Assembly (NCBI GenBank): GCA_013697225.1
Contig: JACCXG010000075.1
Coordinates: 1-10,795, forward strand
DNA length: 10,795 nucleotides
Direction: 5' to 3'
Origin: Acidobacteriota bacterium
GTDB taxonomy: Bacteria > Acidobacteriota > Vicinamibacteria > Vicinamibacterales > 2-12-FULL-66-21
The position numbers and the translations under genes are program-made. Positions 1-7,817 of the stretch are shown piece after piece. Below the pieces are notes generated by a model that was not told the origin of the DNA, made no database searches, and saw nothing but the letters and a program-made list of their open reading frames with translations. Positions within the stretch are counted from its first letter, which is position 1. Every line of letters starts with the position of its first letter.

Positions 1-2
1 CG

Positions 3-452
3 TCCCGCACCGGCACCGCCCAGCTCCCGCTGCACACCGGGAAGGCGCCACCCTGGCTCTTCTCGCGCATGGTGCGTCTCTCGCGCGAGATCAGCACCCA
101 TATCGTGGCGGAGTTCGGTCCGGACGATTCCGGGCCGCTCGTCCGCGCCAGCCGGATGTCCGCGAAGGTCGACAGCCGCTGGTGCGTCGTCCAGCAAGGC
201 ATGAACGAGGACAACGGCATGGCGCGCCGGTATCACTGGCTCTCCTCTTCGCTGCGGAGCTACGTGAACGAGCCGCACGCGGCGATCTGCGCGGAAGCGC
301 CCGCGGAGACTCTGAACCTGGTAGCCTCCGAGAGCCAGCCGGTGCGCATCGCCTCGGCGGCGCTCGCACGCGAGAAGCCGGCGGTCGTACGTCTGGTCCG
401 GTACGGGGAGGAGCGGGTGCGCCGGCGCCTCGAGGGGCGTACCGGCGGGTGA
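3..452 (+). CDS. DUF763 family protein, 5'-partial, internally shortened (possible pseudogene)
   Basis: The frame is open from base 3, so only a few N-terminal residues are probably missing; the ATG at 69 is internal. It begins SRTGTAQLPLHTGKAPPWLF, the usual DUF763 N-terminus, and continues through MVRLSREI and AEFGPD. It then jumps to LVRASRMSAKVDS and again to RWCVVQQGMN, ARRYHWLS and VNEPHAAIC, all DUF763 blocks in the right order. From memory of the family (about 350-400 residues), two stretches are missing: the conserved core with the SDPFWFQ/DWHSSG region after AEFGP (near base 123), and about 20 residues before RWCVVQQG (near base 177). The long C-terminal part is also absent: the frame stops after about 149 visible residues. 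The frame survives every loss. The function of DUF763 is unknown. The gene may be a remnant, a genuine miniature form, or an assembly artefact; family membership itself is clear. Confidence 0.8.
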   Translation, partial: SRTGTAQLPLHTGKAPPWLFSRMVRLSREISTHIVAEFGPDDSGPLVRASRMSAKVDSRWCVVQQGMNEDNGMARRYHWLSSSLRSYVNEPHAAICAEAPAETLNLVASESQPVRIASAALAREKPAVVRLVRYGEERVRRRLEGRTGG

Positions 453-868
453 TGCGTCGGGTCTGGGTGCTGCTGCTTTGTGCGTACTTGCTCGGCTGGG
501 TGCCGCTGAATTTCGCGAACGAGCTGTTCGCCACCGTTCCCTCTCTGCAGATGCGGGGCGCCCCCGCGATCATCGAGCTCGCACTCCACGGCATGGCGGC
601 AATGCTGTGTGCAACCGCCGGATGGATGCTCTGGGTTGGGGCGCCTGCGGGCCTGACACTTGCGGCCGCCGCCGTGACGGCGGCAGGTCTCGTCTCGCTT
701 CAGTCGCTTTTCCTCACCGTGCTGCCGAGGAATACGGCACCGGGTGAACGGATCCCGCTGGCGCTAGTGACGTGTGCCCACACCGCCTTCTGGCTCGCCA
801 TAATCGTCAGGGCCGCCCGGCGCGAGCGCTCCCGTGGTCAGCACGACCTTGCCAATCACCCCTCCTGA
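452..868 (+). CDS. small four-helix membrane protein, unknown family
   Basis: A 138-residue hydrophobic protein. Its ATG shares one base with the TGA of the DUF763 gene (TGATG), suggesting translational coupling; a GTG directly before it (449) would add one residue. I see no good Shine-Dalgarno; GAGGGG at 432-437 is too far upstream. Four likely membrane helices lie at residues 4-20, 38-60, 66-90 and 102-120. They are followed by a basic tail beginning ARRERSR, which by the positive-inside rule should be cytoplasmic. I do not recognise the family and see no catalytic motif. The last 105 bp run antisense to the 3' end of the quinone oxidoreductase gene. A longer in-frame start at 182 would overlap the DUF763 frame and add non-hydrophobic arginine-rich sequence, so it was not chosen. 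That this is a real gene rests on the clean helix pattern and the coupled start. Confidence 0.6.
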   Translation: MRRVWVLLLCAYLLGWVPLNFANELFATVPSLQMRGAPAIIELALHGMAAMLCATAGWMLWVGAPAGLTLAAAAVTAAGLVSLQSLFLTVLPRNTAPGERIPLALVTCAHTAFWLAIIVRAARRERSRGQHDLANHPS

Positions 869-1819
869 TTCGAGGAGCCGGTGCGCCTCCGCCGCTTCCG
901 AGAGCGGGAACGTCGCCTGCACGATGGGACGGACCTTGCCGGACGAGAGCAGCGGCCAGACGTGCGCTTCGAGGTCCCGCGCGATGGCTGCTTTCTCCGC
1001 GACCGAACGCGAGCGCAGCGTGGACCCGGTGATCGTCAGCCGGCGCTGCATGATGGCGGCAAGGTTGACGTGGGCCGTGGCGCCGCCGAGCAGGCCAATC
1101 TGTATGAGCCGTCCCTCCACCGCCAGAGAGCGGAGGTTCCTCTCCAGATACTCTCCTCCGACAATGTCGAGGATCACGTTGACGCCGCGGTTCCCGGTGA
1201 TGGTCGCGATCGCCTCCACGAAATCGCCGGCCCGGTAGTTGAGGGCAGCGGCCGCCCCGATCCTTTCGCATGCCGCGCACTTCTCGACCGTCCCGGCCGT
1301 GGCGAACACGGTTGCGCCGAAGGCCTTTGCGAGCTGGATGGCTGTCGTACCGATGCCGCTCGATCCGCCGTGCACCAGGATCGTCTCGCCGGTCCTGAGC
1401 ATGTTCTGTCGCAGCAGATTCGTCCAGACGGTGAAGTAGGTTTCCGGCACGGCCGCGGCGTATACGAGGTTCAGGCCTGCGGGCGGCGGCAGACACTGTC
1501 GGGAGGGGGCGACCGCGTACTCGGCGTACCCGCCCCCGGTCACGAGTGCGCAGACCTGATCGCCGGGTCGGAAGCGGCACGTTTCACCCTCCACGAAAGG
1601 CCCGACCCGCTCCACTATCCCGGAGATTTCAAGCCCCGGAATGTCGGACGCGCCCGCAGGCGGGGGGTGCTTTCCAAGCCGCTGGAGAATGTCGGGCCGG
1701 TTCACGCCGGCAGCATGCACCCGGACGAGCACCTCGCCGAGCCCAGGCTCCGGGATCGGGCGCTCAACGGGCCTCAGGGTATCGGGCCCTCCGGGTCGGG
1801 TGATCTCGATCGCAATCAC
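764..1819 (-). CDS. NAD(P)H-quinone oxidoreductase, PIG3/zeta-crystallin-like (zinc-free MDR)
   Basis: This is a 351-residue medium-chain dehydrogenase/reductase. It shows the PIG3-type N-terminus (GEVLVRVHAAGVNRPD at residues 28-43, then PPPAGASDIPGLEISG), a Gly-rich region with GGGYAEY, and the Rossmann nucleotide-binding segment HGGSSGIGTTAIQLAKAFGA at 150-169. The zinc-ligand cysteines of alcohol dehydrogenases are absent, as in quinone reductases. The family reaction is NAD(P)H-dependent reduction of quinones or related enone acceptors in the cytoplasm. The start is GTG at 1819; an overlapping ATG at 1822 is out of frame. No strong Shine-Dalgarno is visible. The family normally ends near GKVVLTT (residues 323-329); 22 extra residues follow, rich in Gly, Pro and acidic residues, encoded where the gene overlaps the convergent membrane protein. 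It lies 82 bp downstream of the MBL hydrolase on the same strand and may be co-transcribed with it. Confidence 0.93.
   Translation of the reverse strand: MIAIEITRPGGPDTLRPVERPIPEPGLGEVLVRVHAAGVNRPDILQRLGKHPPPAGASDIPGLEISGIVERVGPFVEGETCRFRPGDQVCALVTGGGYAEYAVAPSRQCLPPPAGLNLVYAAAVPETYFTVWTNLLRQNMLRTGETILVHGGSSGIGTTAIQLAKAFGATVFATAGTVEKCAACERIGAAAALNYRAGDFVEAIATITGNRGVNVILDIVGGEYLERNLRSLAVEGRLIQIGLLGGATAHVNLAAIMQRRLTITGSTLRSRSVAEKAAIARDLEAHVWPLLSSGKVRPIVQATFPLSEAAEAHRLLESGGVIGKVVLTTGALAPGGPDDYGEPEGGVGTRH
862..877. terminator. hairpin at the stop of the small membrane protein gene
   Basis: CTCCT (862-866) pairs with AGGAG (873-877) around a six-base loop; the TGA stop (866-868) spans the arm-loop boundary. 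No U-tract follows in either direction. It lies inside the convergent quinone oxidoreductase gene, so a terminator role is doubtful. Confidence 0.2.
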
Positions 1820-1901
1820 ATCAGGGGCGGTGCGTGCCGGCAGCGTGGAGGTCTATCGCCGCACGATAACACGAGCACACCGGCGCTGCGGCCCGGACGT
1901 G

Positions 1902-2813
1902 CTACCGGCTCGCCTGGCGTCTCCGGGCGAGCCCATAGGCCAGGCCGGCCGCCACGGCAACGCCGGCAGCAATCACGGGCAGCGGATCAGGCGGGAGAGC
2001 GACCGTGCCGTGCTCATCCGCCAGAGCCGGGCTGCGTGCATACCGCCCGAACGACGGGACTTCCCGCTCGTCGAACCTGGACGCGAGATCCCGCAGGGCC
2101 GCACGCATCTCCGCTCCTCTCCACGCTTCACCATGCCCGGTGGCGAGCAGCTCGGGCTCGAGCGCCGTCAGACGGCCGACCGAGTCTTCCGCCGCCTGCC
2201 AGTCCTGCGTGAAGTACGCAGGAGGCCCGTGCAGTTCCAAGCGCTGCGTTGCGACGGCGAGCGCGGATTCCTGTTTCGTTGTCGTTAGCGCGTCCCCGGC
2301 GATCAGGGTGCGGTCGCGGTCCCGGAACAGGGAGATGTGCCCGGGGCAGTGGCCGGGTGTGTGGAGCCAGCGCCACCCGCGCAGCTCTGGCACGCCGTGT
2401 CCTTCACCAAGGGGCCGCAGGTGCCGGCGGACGTCGATAGGGCCACGCGGATACAGCCGGGACATCAGCGCCATGGCACCTCCGCCGACCAGCGGATCGG
2501 GTGGCGGATACGACGACTCGCCCGTGAGGTACGGCCGCTCGAGCGGGTGCGCGTACACCGGCACGTTCCAGGCCTCGAGCAGCCCCGGCAGCGACCCGAT
2601 GTGGTCGAAGTGTGCGTGGGTGAGGACGATCGCCGCCGGCGGCGAGGCGTTGCCGACGAACCGCTGTGCCGTCCGTCGAATGGTCTCCACGTGACCGCGG
2701 AGTCCGCAGTCGACCAGTACCCACGAGCTTCCCTCGCGGATGAAGAACACGTTGACCATGATGGTCCGGAGACACAGCACACCGTCGGCAACTTCACGCG
2801 GATTGGTCCTCAC
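1902..2813 (-). CDS. MBL-fold metallo-hydrolase with C-terminal membrane helix
   Basis: A 303-residue metallo-beta-lactamase-fold protein. Metal-site motifs are complete: THAHFDHIG (H66, H68, D70, H71), TPGHCPGH (H155), AGDAL (D174) and LATGHGEAW (H227). This is a dinuclear-zinc hydrolase; the substrate cannot be read from sequence, and the glyoxalase-II-like or general MBL group is the closest description. Residues 277-296 form one hydrophobic helix followed by RRRQASR, an unusual C-terminal membrane anchor. No signal peptide is seen. I chose GTG at 2813 because AGGGGG lies six bases upstream and the family's VADGV start aligns soon after. The frame could extend to TTG at 2843, but that codon directly follows an in-frame TGA, so it is probably only the edge of the open frame. 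The promoter side faces the heptamer array and the divergent SGNH esterase gene. Confidence 0.92.
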   Translation of the reverse strand: MRTNPREVADGVLCLRTIMVNVFFIREGSSWVLVDCGLRGHVETIRRTAQRFVGNASPPAAIVLTHAHFDHIGSLPGLLEAWNVPVYAHPLERPYLTGESSYPPPDPLVGGGAMALMSRLYPRGPIDVRRHLRPLGEGHGVPELRGWRWLHTPGHCPGHISLFRDRDRTLIAGDALTTTKQESALAVATQRLELHGPPAYFTQDWQAAEDSVGRLTALEPELLATGHGEAWRGAEMRAALRDLASRFDEREVPSFGRYARSPALADEHGTVALPPDPLPVIAAGVAVAAGLAYGLARRRQASR

Positions 2814-2869
2814 GAGGTTCCCCCTGTCATCCCTATTGTGCAATCAGTGTTCCGCGCCGCACGCACGGT

Positions 2870-2918
2870 CCTGCTGCCTGCTGCCCGCTGCCCGCTTCCC
2901 GCTCCCTGCTTCCAGCTT
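2870..2918. repeat. degenerate heptanucleotide tandem array (7 units)
   Basis: Seven contiguous 7-base units on the plus strand read cctgctg, cctgctg, cccgctg, cccgctt, cccgctc, cctgctt and ccagctt (consensus CCYGCTK), with a decayed eighth unit, ccaagcc, at 2919-2925. The array lies between two divergent genes, 57 bp upstream of the MBL start and about 71 bp upstream of the SGNH start. Such heptamer arrays resemble the short tandemly repeated repetitive (STRR) class described in cyanobacteria; that this is the same class is only an analogy. The 7-base period shifts frame with every unit and the array lies outside both genes, so it is not coding. Confidence 0.85.
2884..2906 (-). other. predicted G-quadruplex motif within the heptamer array
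   Basis: The plus strand has CCC runs at 2884-2886, 2891-2893, 2898-2900 and 2904-2906, separated by 4, 4 and 3 bases. The minus strand therefore reads G3-N3-G3-N4-G3-N4-G3, a canonical intramolecular G-quadruplex pattern, with further GG pairs on both sides. An RNA transcribed from the MBL promoter, if it starts upstream of the array, would carry this motif in its 5' leader. Quadruplex formation is a prediction from the pattern. Confidence 0.55.
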
Positions 2919-2989
2919 CCAAGCCTTGCTGGAACGTCGAGCTCGGCCCAGACAGAAGGCCTGCGTTTTGTATGAGTGGACAAGCGACA

Positions 2990-3656
2990 ATGCGTTCGTT
3001 GCGGCCCTGCCATTTACACGTCACCCCGGCAGCTCTCGTCCTTGCTCTGGTCGCATGCGGAGGTGCGCCGAGCGCCACGCGCCCGGATGGGGTGCCGGTG
3101 CCCGGCGGGGGCGGTCCGGCGCCAGTTGTCGTTGCGCTCGGCGACAGCCTGACAGCCGGCCCGGGGCTCCGGCGGGAGGAAACCTATCCCGCACGGCTGC
3201 AGGAGCGTATCGACGCCCGCGGCTACCGCCACCGCGTCGTCGATGCCGGTGTCTCCGGCGATACCACGGCTGGCGGCCTGCGCCGCCTCGAGCCAGCCCT
3301 GGTGCCGGACACCCGTGTGCTGATTGTCGCGCTGGGGGCGAATGACGGGCTCGGCGGTGTGCCCGTGGATCAGGTGAGACAGAACCTCTCCCGCATCATC
3401 GAGCAGGCGATCCAGCGGAAGATCAAGGTCCTGCTCACCGGGATGGAGACACCGCCCACACGAGGCTGGCAGTACACCCTCGACTTCCACATGATCTTCC
3501 CTGATCTGGCGGTCAGGTTCGGTGTGCCGCTGATGCCGTTCCTGCTGACGGGTGTCGTGGGCGACACGGCGTTCAACCTCGCGGACGGCATCCATCCAAA
3601 CGCTGCAGGCGCGCGGCGGATCGCCGAGAACATGTGGCCCTACCTGGAGCCGCTTC

Positions 3657-3679
<23 letters not shown>
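2990..3679 (+). CDS. SGNH/GDSL-family esterase, lipoprotein (TesA-like arylesterase/lysophospholipase)
   Basis: A 229-residue exported hydrolase. The N-terminus is a lipoprotein signal: basic MRSLRP, a hydrophobic stretch, and the lipobox LVAC with Cys at residue 23, followed by a Gly/Pro/Ser-rich linker. SGNH blocks are all present: ALGDSLTAG (nucleophile S53), GVSGDTT (oxyanion Gly, G90), GANDG (N118) and DGIHPN (D199, H202). Overall it resembles TesA-type acyl-CoA thioesterase/lysophospholipase/arylesterases, which hydrolyse ester or thioester bonds; as a lipoprotein it should act on the periplasmic face of a membrane. The start is uncertain: ATG 2972 in the same frame adds six residues, but ATG 2990 gives a more typical lipoprotein signal. 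Neither has a strong ribosome binding site. The protein ends in Gly-Gly with its stop codon inside a GC-rich hairpin. The gene overlaps the convergent FRG gene by 23 bp. Confidence 0.93.
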
Positions 3680-4562
<883 letters not shown>

Positions 4563-4575
4563 GAACCTTCGCGGT

Positions 4576-5892
4576 CTACTGCAGTGTGGAGGGCAGTCGT
4601 GGAGACGAGAGCAGCTTCTCGAACTCCTGCCACCGGCGCTCAGGGTTACCGGCAACGCCTGGACGGGATTCGATATAGTCGCGCACGAGGTCCTTGCCCA
4701 GGTTGTAGTTGATGACGTAGCTGCGGTACTGGTCGAAGAACCGCACGCGCTGCGCGGCGCGTTCCTTTGGCATCAGCGCGTATCGCTCGAGCCACGCGGC
4801 GGCCGCCTCGCGGTCGATCTCGCCGTTCAGATAGCGCCGTGCCGCTTCGTTACCGGCGTACGCCAGCTTCTCGGCGAGCGCCTGCACCTCGTAGTAGTTG
4901 CGCGCGAGCCCGGCATCGATGCCTGCCGCGGGGAACAGGACCTGTCCCTCGAACGTGGAACGCTCCTGGCCGGGGAAGGCCACCTCGATCCCGTAGTTCG
5001 CCGTACCTTCAGCTATCAGCGACTGCGGCGAGAACAAGGCGTACACGGAGAACTCCACCCAGCCCCGGTCGCGGACGAGATGCCGTTCGAGCAGCGCGTT
5101 GTAGACGTGGTGTCCCGGGTACCCCTCATGACAGGCAAGGTCGAGCGCGCGGTCGATGTAGATCGGCAGATCGGTGTTCATCTGGATCACGCTGCGGTAG
5201 CCGCCCTGATACCAGTTGTACCCGCTCCAGGATTTGTTCGTCACGTATTCGAGGGTGAAGCGTTCCCCGGGAGGGAGCGCGATGTGCGCCGCGGTCCGCC
5301 CCCGACAGCCCGCGATTGCCGCCTGGAACACGGCGTCCAGCCGATCCTTCGGGATCACGAACGCGCTGCGGAACGCCTCGTACCGCGGCAGCACGGGACC
5401 CGTGCCGGGCAGCTGCTTCTCGAGCTGATCGAGAACGTTCTGGAAGTGCGACTCGGGGAAGGTCGGCGCCACGGCGTCGTACAAGGCGCGGGACTCCTCG
5501 TCGAACGACAGGCGCTCTCCCCGCAGCATCCGGATGCGCGCCGCGACAGCGGAGAGCTGCCGTTCGAGATAATTCTTCCGCAGTCGCTCGATCTCCGCTG
5601 CAGGCGCCGGAACGCCCTGGACCCCCTGGATGAGGGCACGCGTACGGGAGGCCAGTTCCTCGAGCGGGACCTTGGCCGCCTCCGCCTGCCTCTTCCACTC
5701 TGGCGGACCGTAGTAGGCGTCCACGTAATCCGCGTCGTGCTGCCCCATCGCGAGCACCAGCCTGACGTAGCCTTCCGCGAAGCTGTTCATGTCCCCCTTC
5801 TGACCTGCTCCGGCAGGCTGCTGCCCCTCCCGGGCGTGGATCAGGCCCGCAAGCAACGCCGCACCCGCTCCCGCAAGGATGATCCTCTTCAT
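4576..5892 (-). CDS. exported DUF885 family protein, predicted metallopeptidase
   Basis: A 438-residue protein with a Sec-type signal peptide (MKRIILAG, hydrophobic to about residue 18, likely cleavage after LIHA). The DUF885 metal-site signature is HEGYPGHHVYN (H255, E256, H261, H262), with a downstream Glu in AEGTANYG (E295) as a possible further ligand. The family is related to gluzincin-type peptidases, and several members are regarded as carboxy- or oligopeptidases; the substrate is unknown here. Family proteins are often 550-600 residues, so this is a shorter version that keeps the catalytic C-terminal half and a helical N-terminal part. ATG 5892 is preceded by AGGAG four bases upstream. 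It is divergent from the VTT gene (78 bp between starts) and leads a tight pair with the FRG gene. It should act in the periplasm or outside the cell, whereas its FRG partner appears cytoplasmic. Confidence 0.92.
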   Translation of the reverse strand: MKRIILAGAGAALLAGLIHAREGQQPAGAGQKGDMNSFAEGYVRLVLAMGQHDADYVDAYYGPPEWKRQAEAAKVPLEELASRTRALIQGVQGVPAPAAEIERLRKNYLERQLSAVAARIRMLRGERLSFDEESRALYDAVAPTFPESHFQNVLDQLEKQLPGTGPVLPRYEAFRSAFVIPKDRLDAVFQAAIAGCRGRTAAHIALPPGERFTLEYVTNKSWSGYNWYQGGYRSVIQMNTDLPIYIDRALDLACHEGYPGHHVYNALLERHLVRDRGWVEFSVYALFSPQSLIAEGTANYGIEVAFPGQERSTFEGQVLFPAAGIDAGLARNYYEVQALAEKLAYAGNEAARRYLNGEIDREAAAAWLERYALMPKERAAQRVRFFDQYRSYVINYNLGKDLVRDYIESRPGVAGNPERRWQEFEKLLSSPRLPSTLQ

Positions 5893-5970
5893 GACGCTCC
5901 TGTCCTCTACCCCGTCCGGTGTGCAGTTCAGCGTCTGATAGACTGCCCGCTCAACTTCCCCCCGACATCA

Positions 5971-6591
5971 ATGCGCTCTCTGTTCAACACGCTCCTCGGG
6001 TACTTCCTCACGCCGCACGGGCTGGTCCTGATGGGGGCCCTGGACTCGTCCCTCATCTTCTTCCTGCCGCTCGGCATCGACTTCGCCATCATCGTGGTCG
6101 CCGCCCGTGATCCCGACCTCTTCTGGTTGTATGCACTCCTGGCCACGCTCGGCTCGGTGACAGGGGCAATGGTGACCTTCTGGATCGGCCGCAAGGTCGG
6201 CGAGCATGGATTGAAGCGGTTCGTCTCCCCCAGGCGTTTCGAGCGTATCAAAGAGCGCGTGAGCAGCAGCGCGGCGGTGAGCGTTGCCGCGCTCGGCGTC
6301 ATCCCCCCTCCCTTCCCGTTCACCGCGTTCGTGCTGGCGAGCGGAGCTCTGGGGGCACGCGCCTTCACCTTCGCGGCAACCCTTGCCGGCGTTCGCCTGC
6401 TGCGCTTCATGGTTGAAGCCTGGCTCGCCGCGACATTCGGCAACCGCATCCTCCAGTGGATGGAGTCCACGATTTTCGAGGTCATCGTCGGCGTGCTGAT
6501 AGTCCTGGCCATCGGCGGAACGATCGCCTCGGCAGTCGCCGTCTACCGTGGAACACGTTCGGGGGGCGGCCGCGACGAGGCGGGAGGCTGA
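5971..6591 (+). CDS. VTT-domain (DedA/SNARE-associated, YqaA-like) membrane protein
   Basis: A 206-residue inner-membrane protein of the VTT/DedA superfamily. Characteristic parts are GALDSSLIFFLPLGID near residues 22-37, the glycine motif GSVTGAMVTFWIGRKVGEHG (61-80), a basic amphipathic segment PRRFERIKERV, and IPPPFPFTAFVLASGALG (111-128), matching the re-entrant loop region. A final helix (about 168-192) leads to a Gly/Arg-rich tail. Superfamily members are implicated in lipid scrambling or carrier recycling and in envelope homeostasis; the substrate here is unknown. ATG 5971 is the first Met before the conserved region; no Shine-Dalgarno is evident. The same frame stays open upstream, antisense to DUF885, but without family sequence. 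The stop codon lies in a 7-bp-stem hairpin, and the convergent baeRF gene ends 26 bp further on. Confidence 0.9.
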   Translation: MRSLFNTLLGYFLTPHGLVLMGALDSSLIFFLPLGIDFAIIVVAARDPDLFWLYALLATLGSVTGAMVTFWIGRKVGEHGLKRFVSPRRFERIKERVSSSAAVSVAALGVIPPPFPFTAFVLASGALGARAFTFAATLAGVRLLRFMVEAWLAATFGNRILQWMESTIFEVIVGVLIVLAIGGTIASAVAVYRGTRSGGGRDEAGG

Positions 6592-6598
6592 TCCCGCC
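6579..6598. terminator. GC hairpin around the VTT stop codon
   Basis: GGCGGGA (6579-6585) pairs with TCCCGCC (6592-6598) around GGCTGA, which contains the stop TGA (6589-6591). The stem is a perfect 7 bp and lies between two convergent genes that are 26 bp apart, a plausible bidirectional terminator although no U-tract follows. Confidence 0.4.
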
Positions 6599-6617
6599 CG
6601 TCGCCGGGGCACGCCCG

Positions 6618-7763
6618 CTATATCCTGAACCGAAGAGTCGCGACCACGCCGCCGTACTCGGAGAGCAGGCCGGCATCTTCCACGAACACGATCTTGGCCG
6701 AGGTCTGCGTTGCCTTTGTGATGAGCTCGTCCGCGAGGCGAACTGTGTTCGTCCCAGCTTCGGCTGCCTCACCCGCGGCCGAGGGCTCGACGGCGGGCTC
6801 GGGAAGGGCCGCTTCGGCCGAACCCGCCGTGGCCGCACCCGCTGGTTCGAGTTCCCTTAGGCTGGCCGCAATCAGCAGTTCGTCCACCTGCCCCTTTACG
6901 AGCGCGTCCATCGTATCCTCGGGCCCGACCACGCCGAGGCCGCCGGCGCGGTAGGCGCCGATTGCCGCGTCCACCTTCTCGCGCTCCGTGTCGCCGTGCA
7001 CCCGCTTCATTGCTTCGAGCGACGTTTTGATCACATCGTCCAGTGATGCGTTCGTGTCGATGCGCACGTGGTCCGCGATCTTGTCGGAGAGAGCCTTGGG
7101 CATCTGCTCCCGCAGCAGGGGCGTGATGACTTCGTCGCCGGCCAGAAGCACCCGCTCGATCCCTTCCCGCTCGACGATGTCGCCGAGTGCGTCAACGACT
7201 TCCTTGGCGTGGTGCATGTGGAAGTTCTCGAGGTGGCGCTGATAGCGTGCCTGCGACCATCCACCCTGCGAAGTTCCGCGGGTCTTCACCCCCTTGACTT
7301 CCTCGTGCCTCACCAGTTCACCCGTCGCGAACACGAGAATTCGTGCGGTGTTGGTATTCGCGAGCACCGCCGCATACCGGGGAAACAGGGAGTCGATTCG
7401 CGCCAGCGGATACAGGTGCGGCTGATCGCCGATGTACAGCCAGTGATTTTCGATGGGAGCCGTCATCTGCACCGCCTCGAACAGCTCTCCGGCCGAGCAG
7501 GCGAAAACGGCCACTCCGTTCGCCGCCGGGTCGAGCTCGGTATCCAGATACTTCGCGATCCGGTCGAGGTCCTTGTCGAGCGACTCCCGGTCGGGTGAGC
7601 CCGACGGATAGGTCCGGCTCCTTGCAGCAAACTCCTTACGGACGAAGCTGTGGAACTGATCCCGGCCGGTTCCTCCCGGCTGGGTATTGAGATACAGGCT
7701 GACGACTGGATACGGTGCTGGTTCGAAGGCCGCGAGTCTCTCCAGCTGATCCTTTACTGCCAT
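6618..7763 (-). CDS. baeRF-type (Vms1/ANKZF1-like) predicted peptidyl-tRNA hydrolase
   Basis: A 381-residue protein with the layout of bacterial/archaeal eRF1-like release factors (baeRF, related to Rv2629 and eukaryotic Vms1/ANKZF1). The N-terminal domain starts YPVVSLYLNT (18-27). The central domain carries TSQGGWSQARYQRH (164-177), whose Gly-Gly-Trp-Ser-Gln (Q171) is in the place of the catalytic GGQ/GxSQ loop. The C-terminal L7Ae-like domain 3 ends ITKATQTSAKIVFVEDAG (348-365) and GGVVATLRFRI. Related factors release nascent chains from tRNA on stalled ribosomes; activity here is inferred. An Ala/Pro/Glu-rich stretch at about 305-337 looks like an inserted flexible linker. The start at 7763 is well set: GGAGGAA lies five bases upstream. 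An extension to TTG 7811 is possible but unsupported. The gene follows the TIGR01777 epimerase by 54 bp on the same strand. Confidence 0.85.
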   Translation of the reverse strand: MAVKDQLERLAAFEPAPYPVVSLYLNTQPGGTGRDQFHSFVRKEFAARSRTYPSGSPDRESLDKDLDRIAKYLDTELDPAANGVAVFACSAGELFEAVQMTAPIENHWLYIGDQPHLYPLARIDSLFPRYAAVLANTNTARILVFATGELVRHEEVKGVKTRGTSQGGWSQARYQRHLENFHMHHAKEVVDALGDIVEREGIERVLLAGDEVITPLLREQMPKALSDKIADHVRIDTNASLDDVIKTSLEAMKRVHGDTEREKVDAAIGAYRAGGLGVVGPEDTMDALVKGQVDELLIAASLRELEPAGAATAGSAEAALPEPAVEPSAAGEAAEAGTNTVRLADELITKATQTSAKIVFVEDAGLLSEYGGVVATLRFRI

Positions 7764-7768
7764 GCAAA

Positions 7769-7775
7769 TTCCTCC
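7769..7775 (-). promoter_or_regulatory. strong Shine-Dalgarno of the baeRF gene
   Basis: The minus strand reads GGAGGAA with five bases before the ATG at 7763 (seven from GGAGG). It is the best ribosome binding site in the window and fixes the start at 7763 rather than at the upstream TTG. Confidence 0.8.
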
Positions 7776-7817
7776 ACTGTATATTCCGCAAGCCCCATGC
7801 CACGGGCTCAACTACGC

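Noticed and set aside
1854..1868. Inverted repeat TATCG-5-CGATA upstream of the quinone reductase
   Set aside because: It could be an operator 35 bases before the GTG, but a single 5-bp dyad is too weak to report as a site.
881..2212. 443-codon plus-strand open frame across the quinone reductase and MBL genes
   Set aside because: It is antisense to two genes with full catalytic motifs, and its translation is Arg/Gly/Pro-rich without recognisable sequence.
2938..2945. CGAGCTCG palindrome between the divergent MBL and SGNH genes
   Set aside because: An 8-bp GC-rich palindrome is easily expected by chance and nothing else supports an operator.
7778..7811. TATACA with upstream TTGAGC before the baeRF gene, promoter-like on the minus strand
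   Set aside because: The spacing is 22 bases, and a start from this -10 would fall inside the Shine-Dalgarno.
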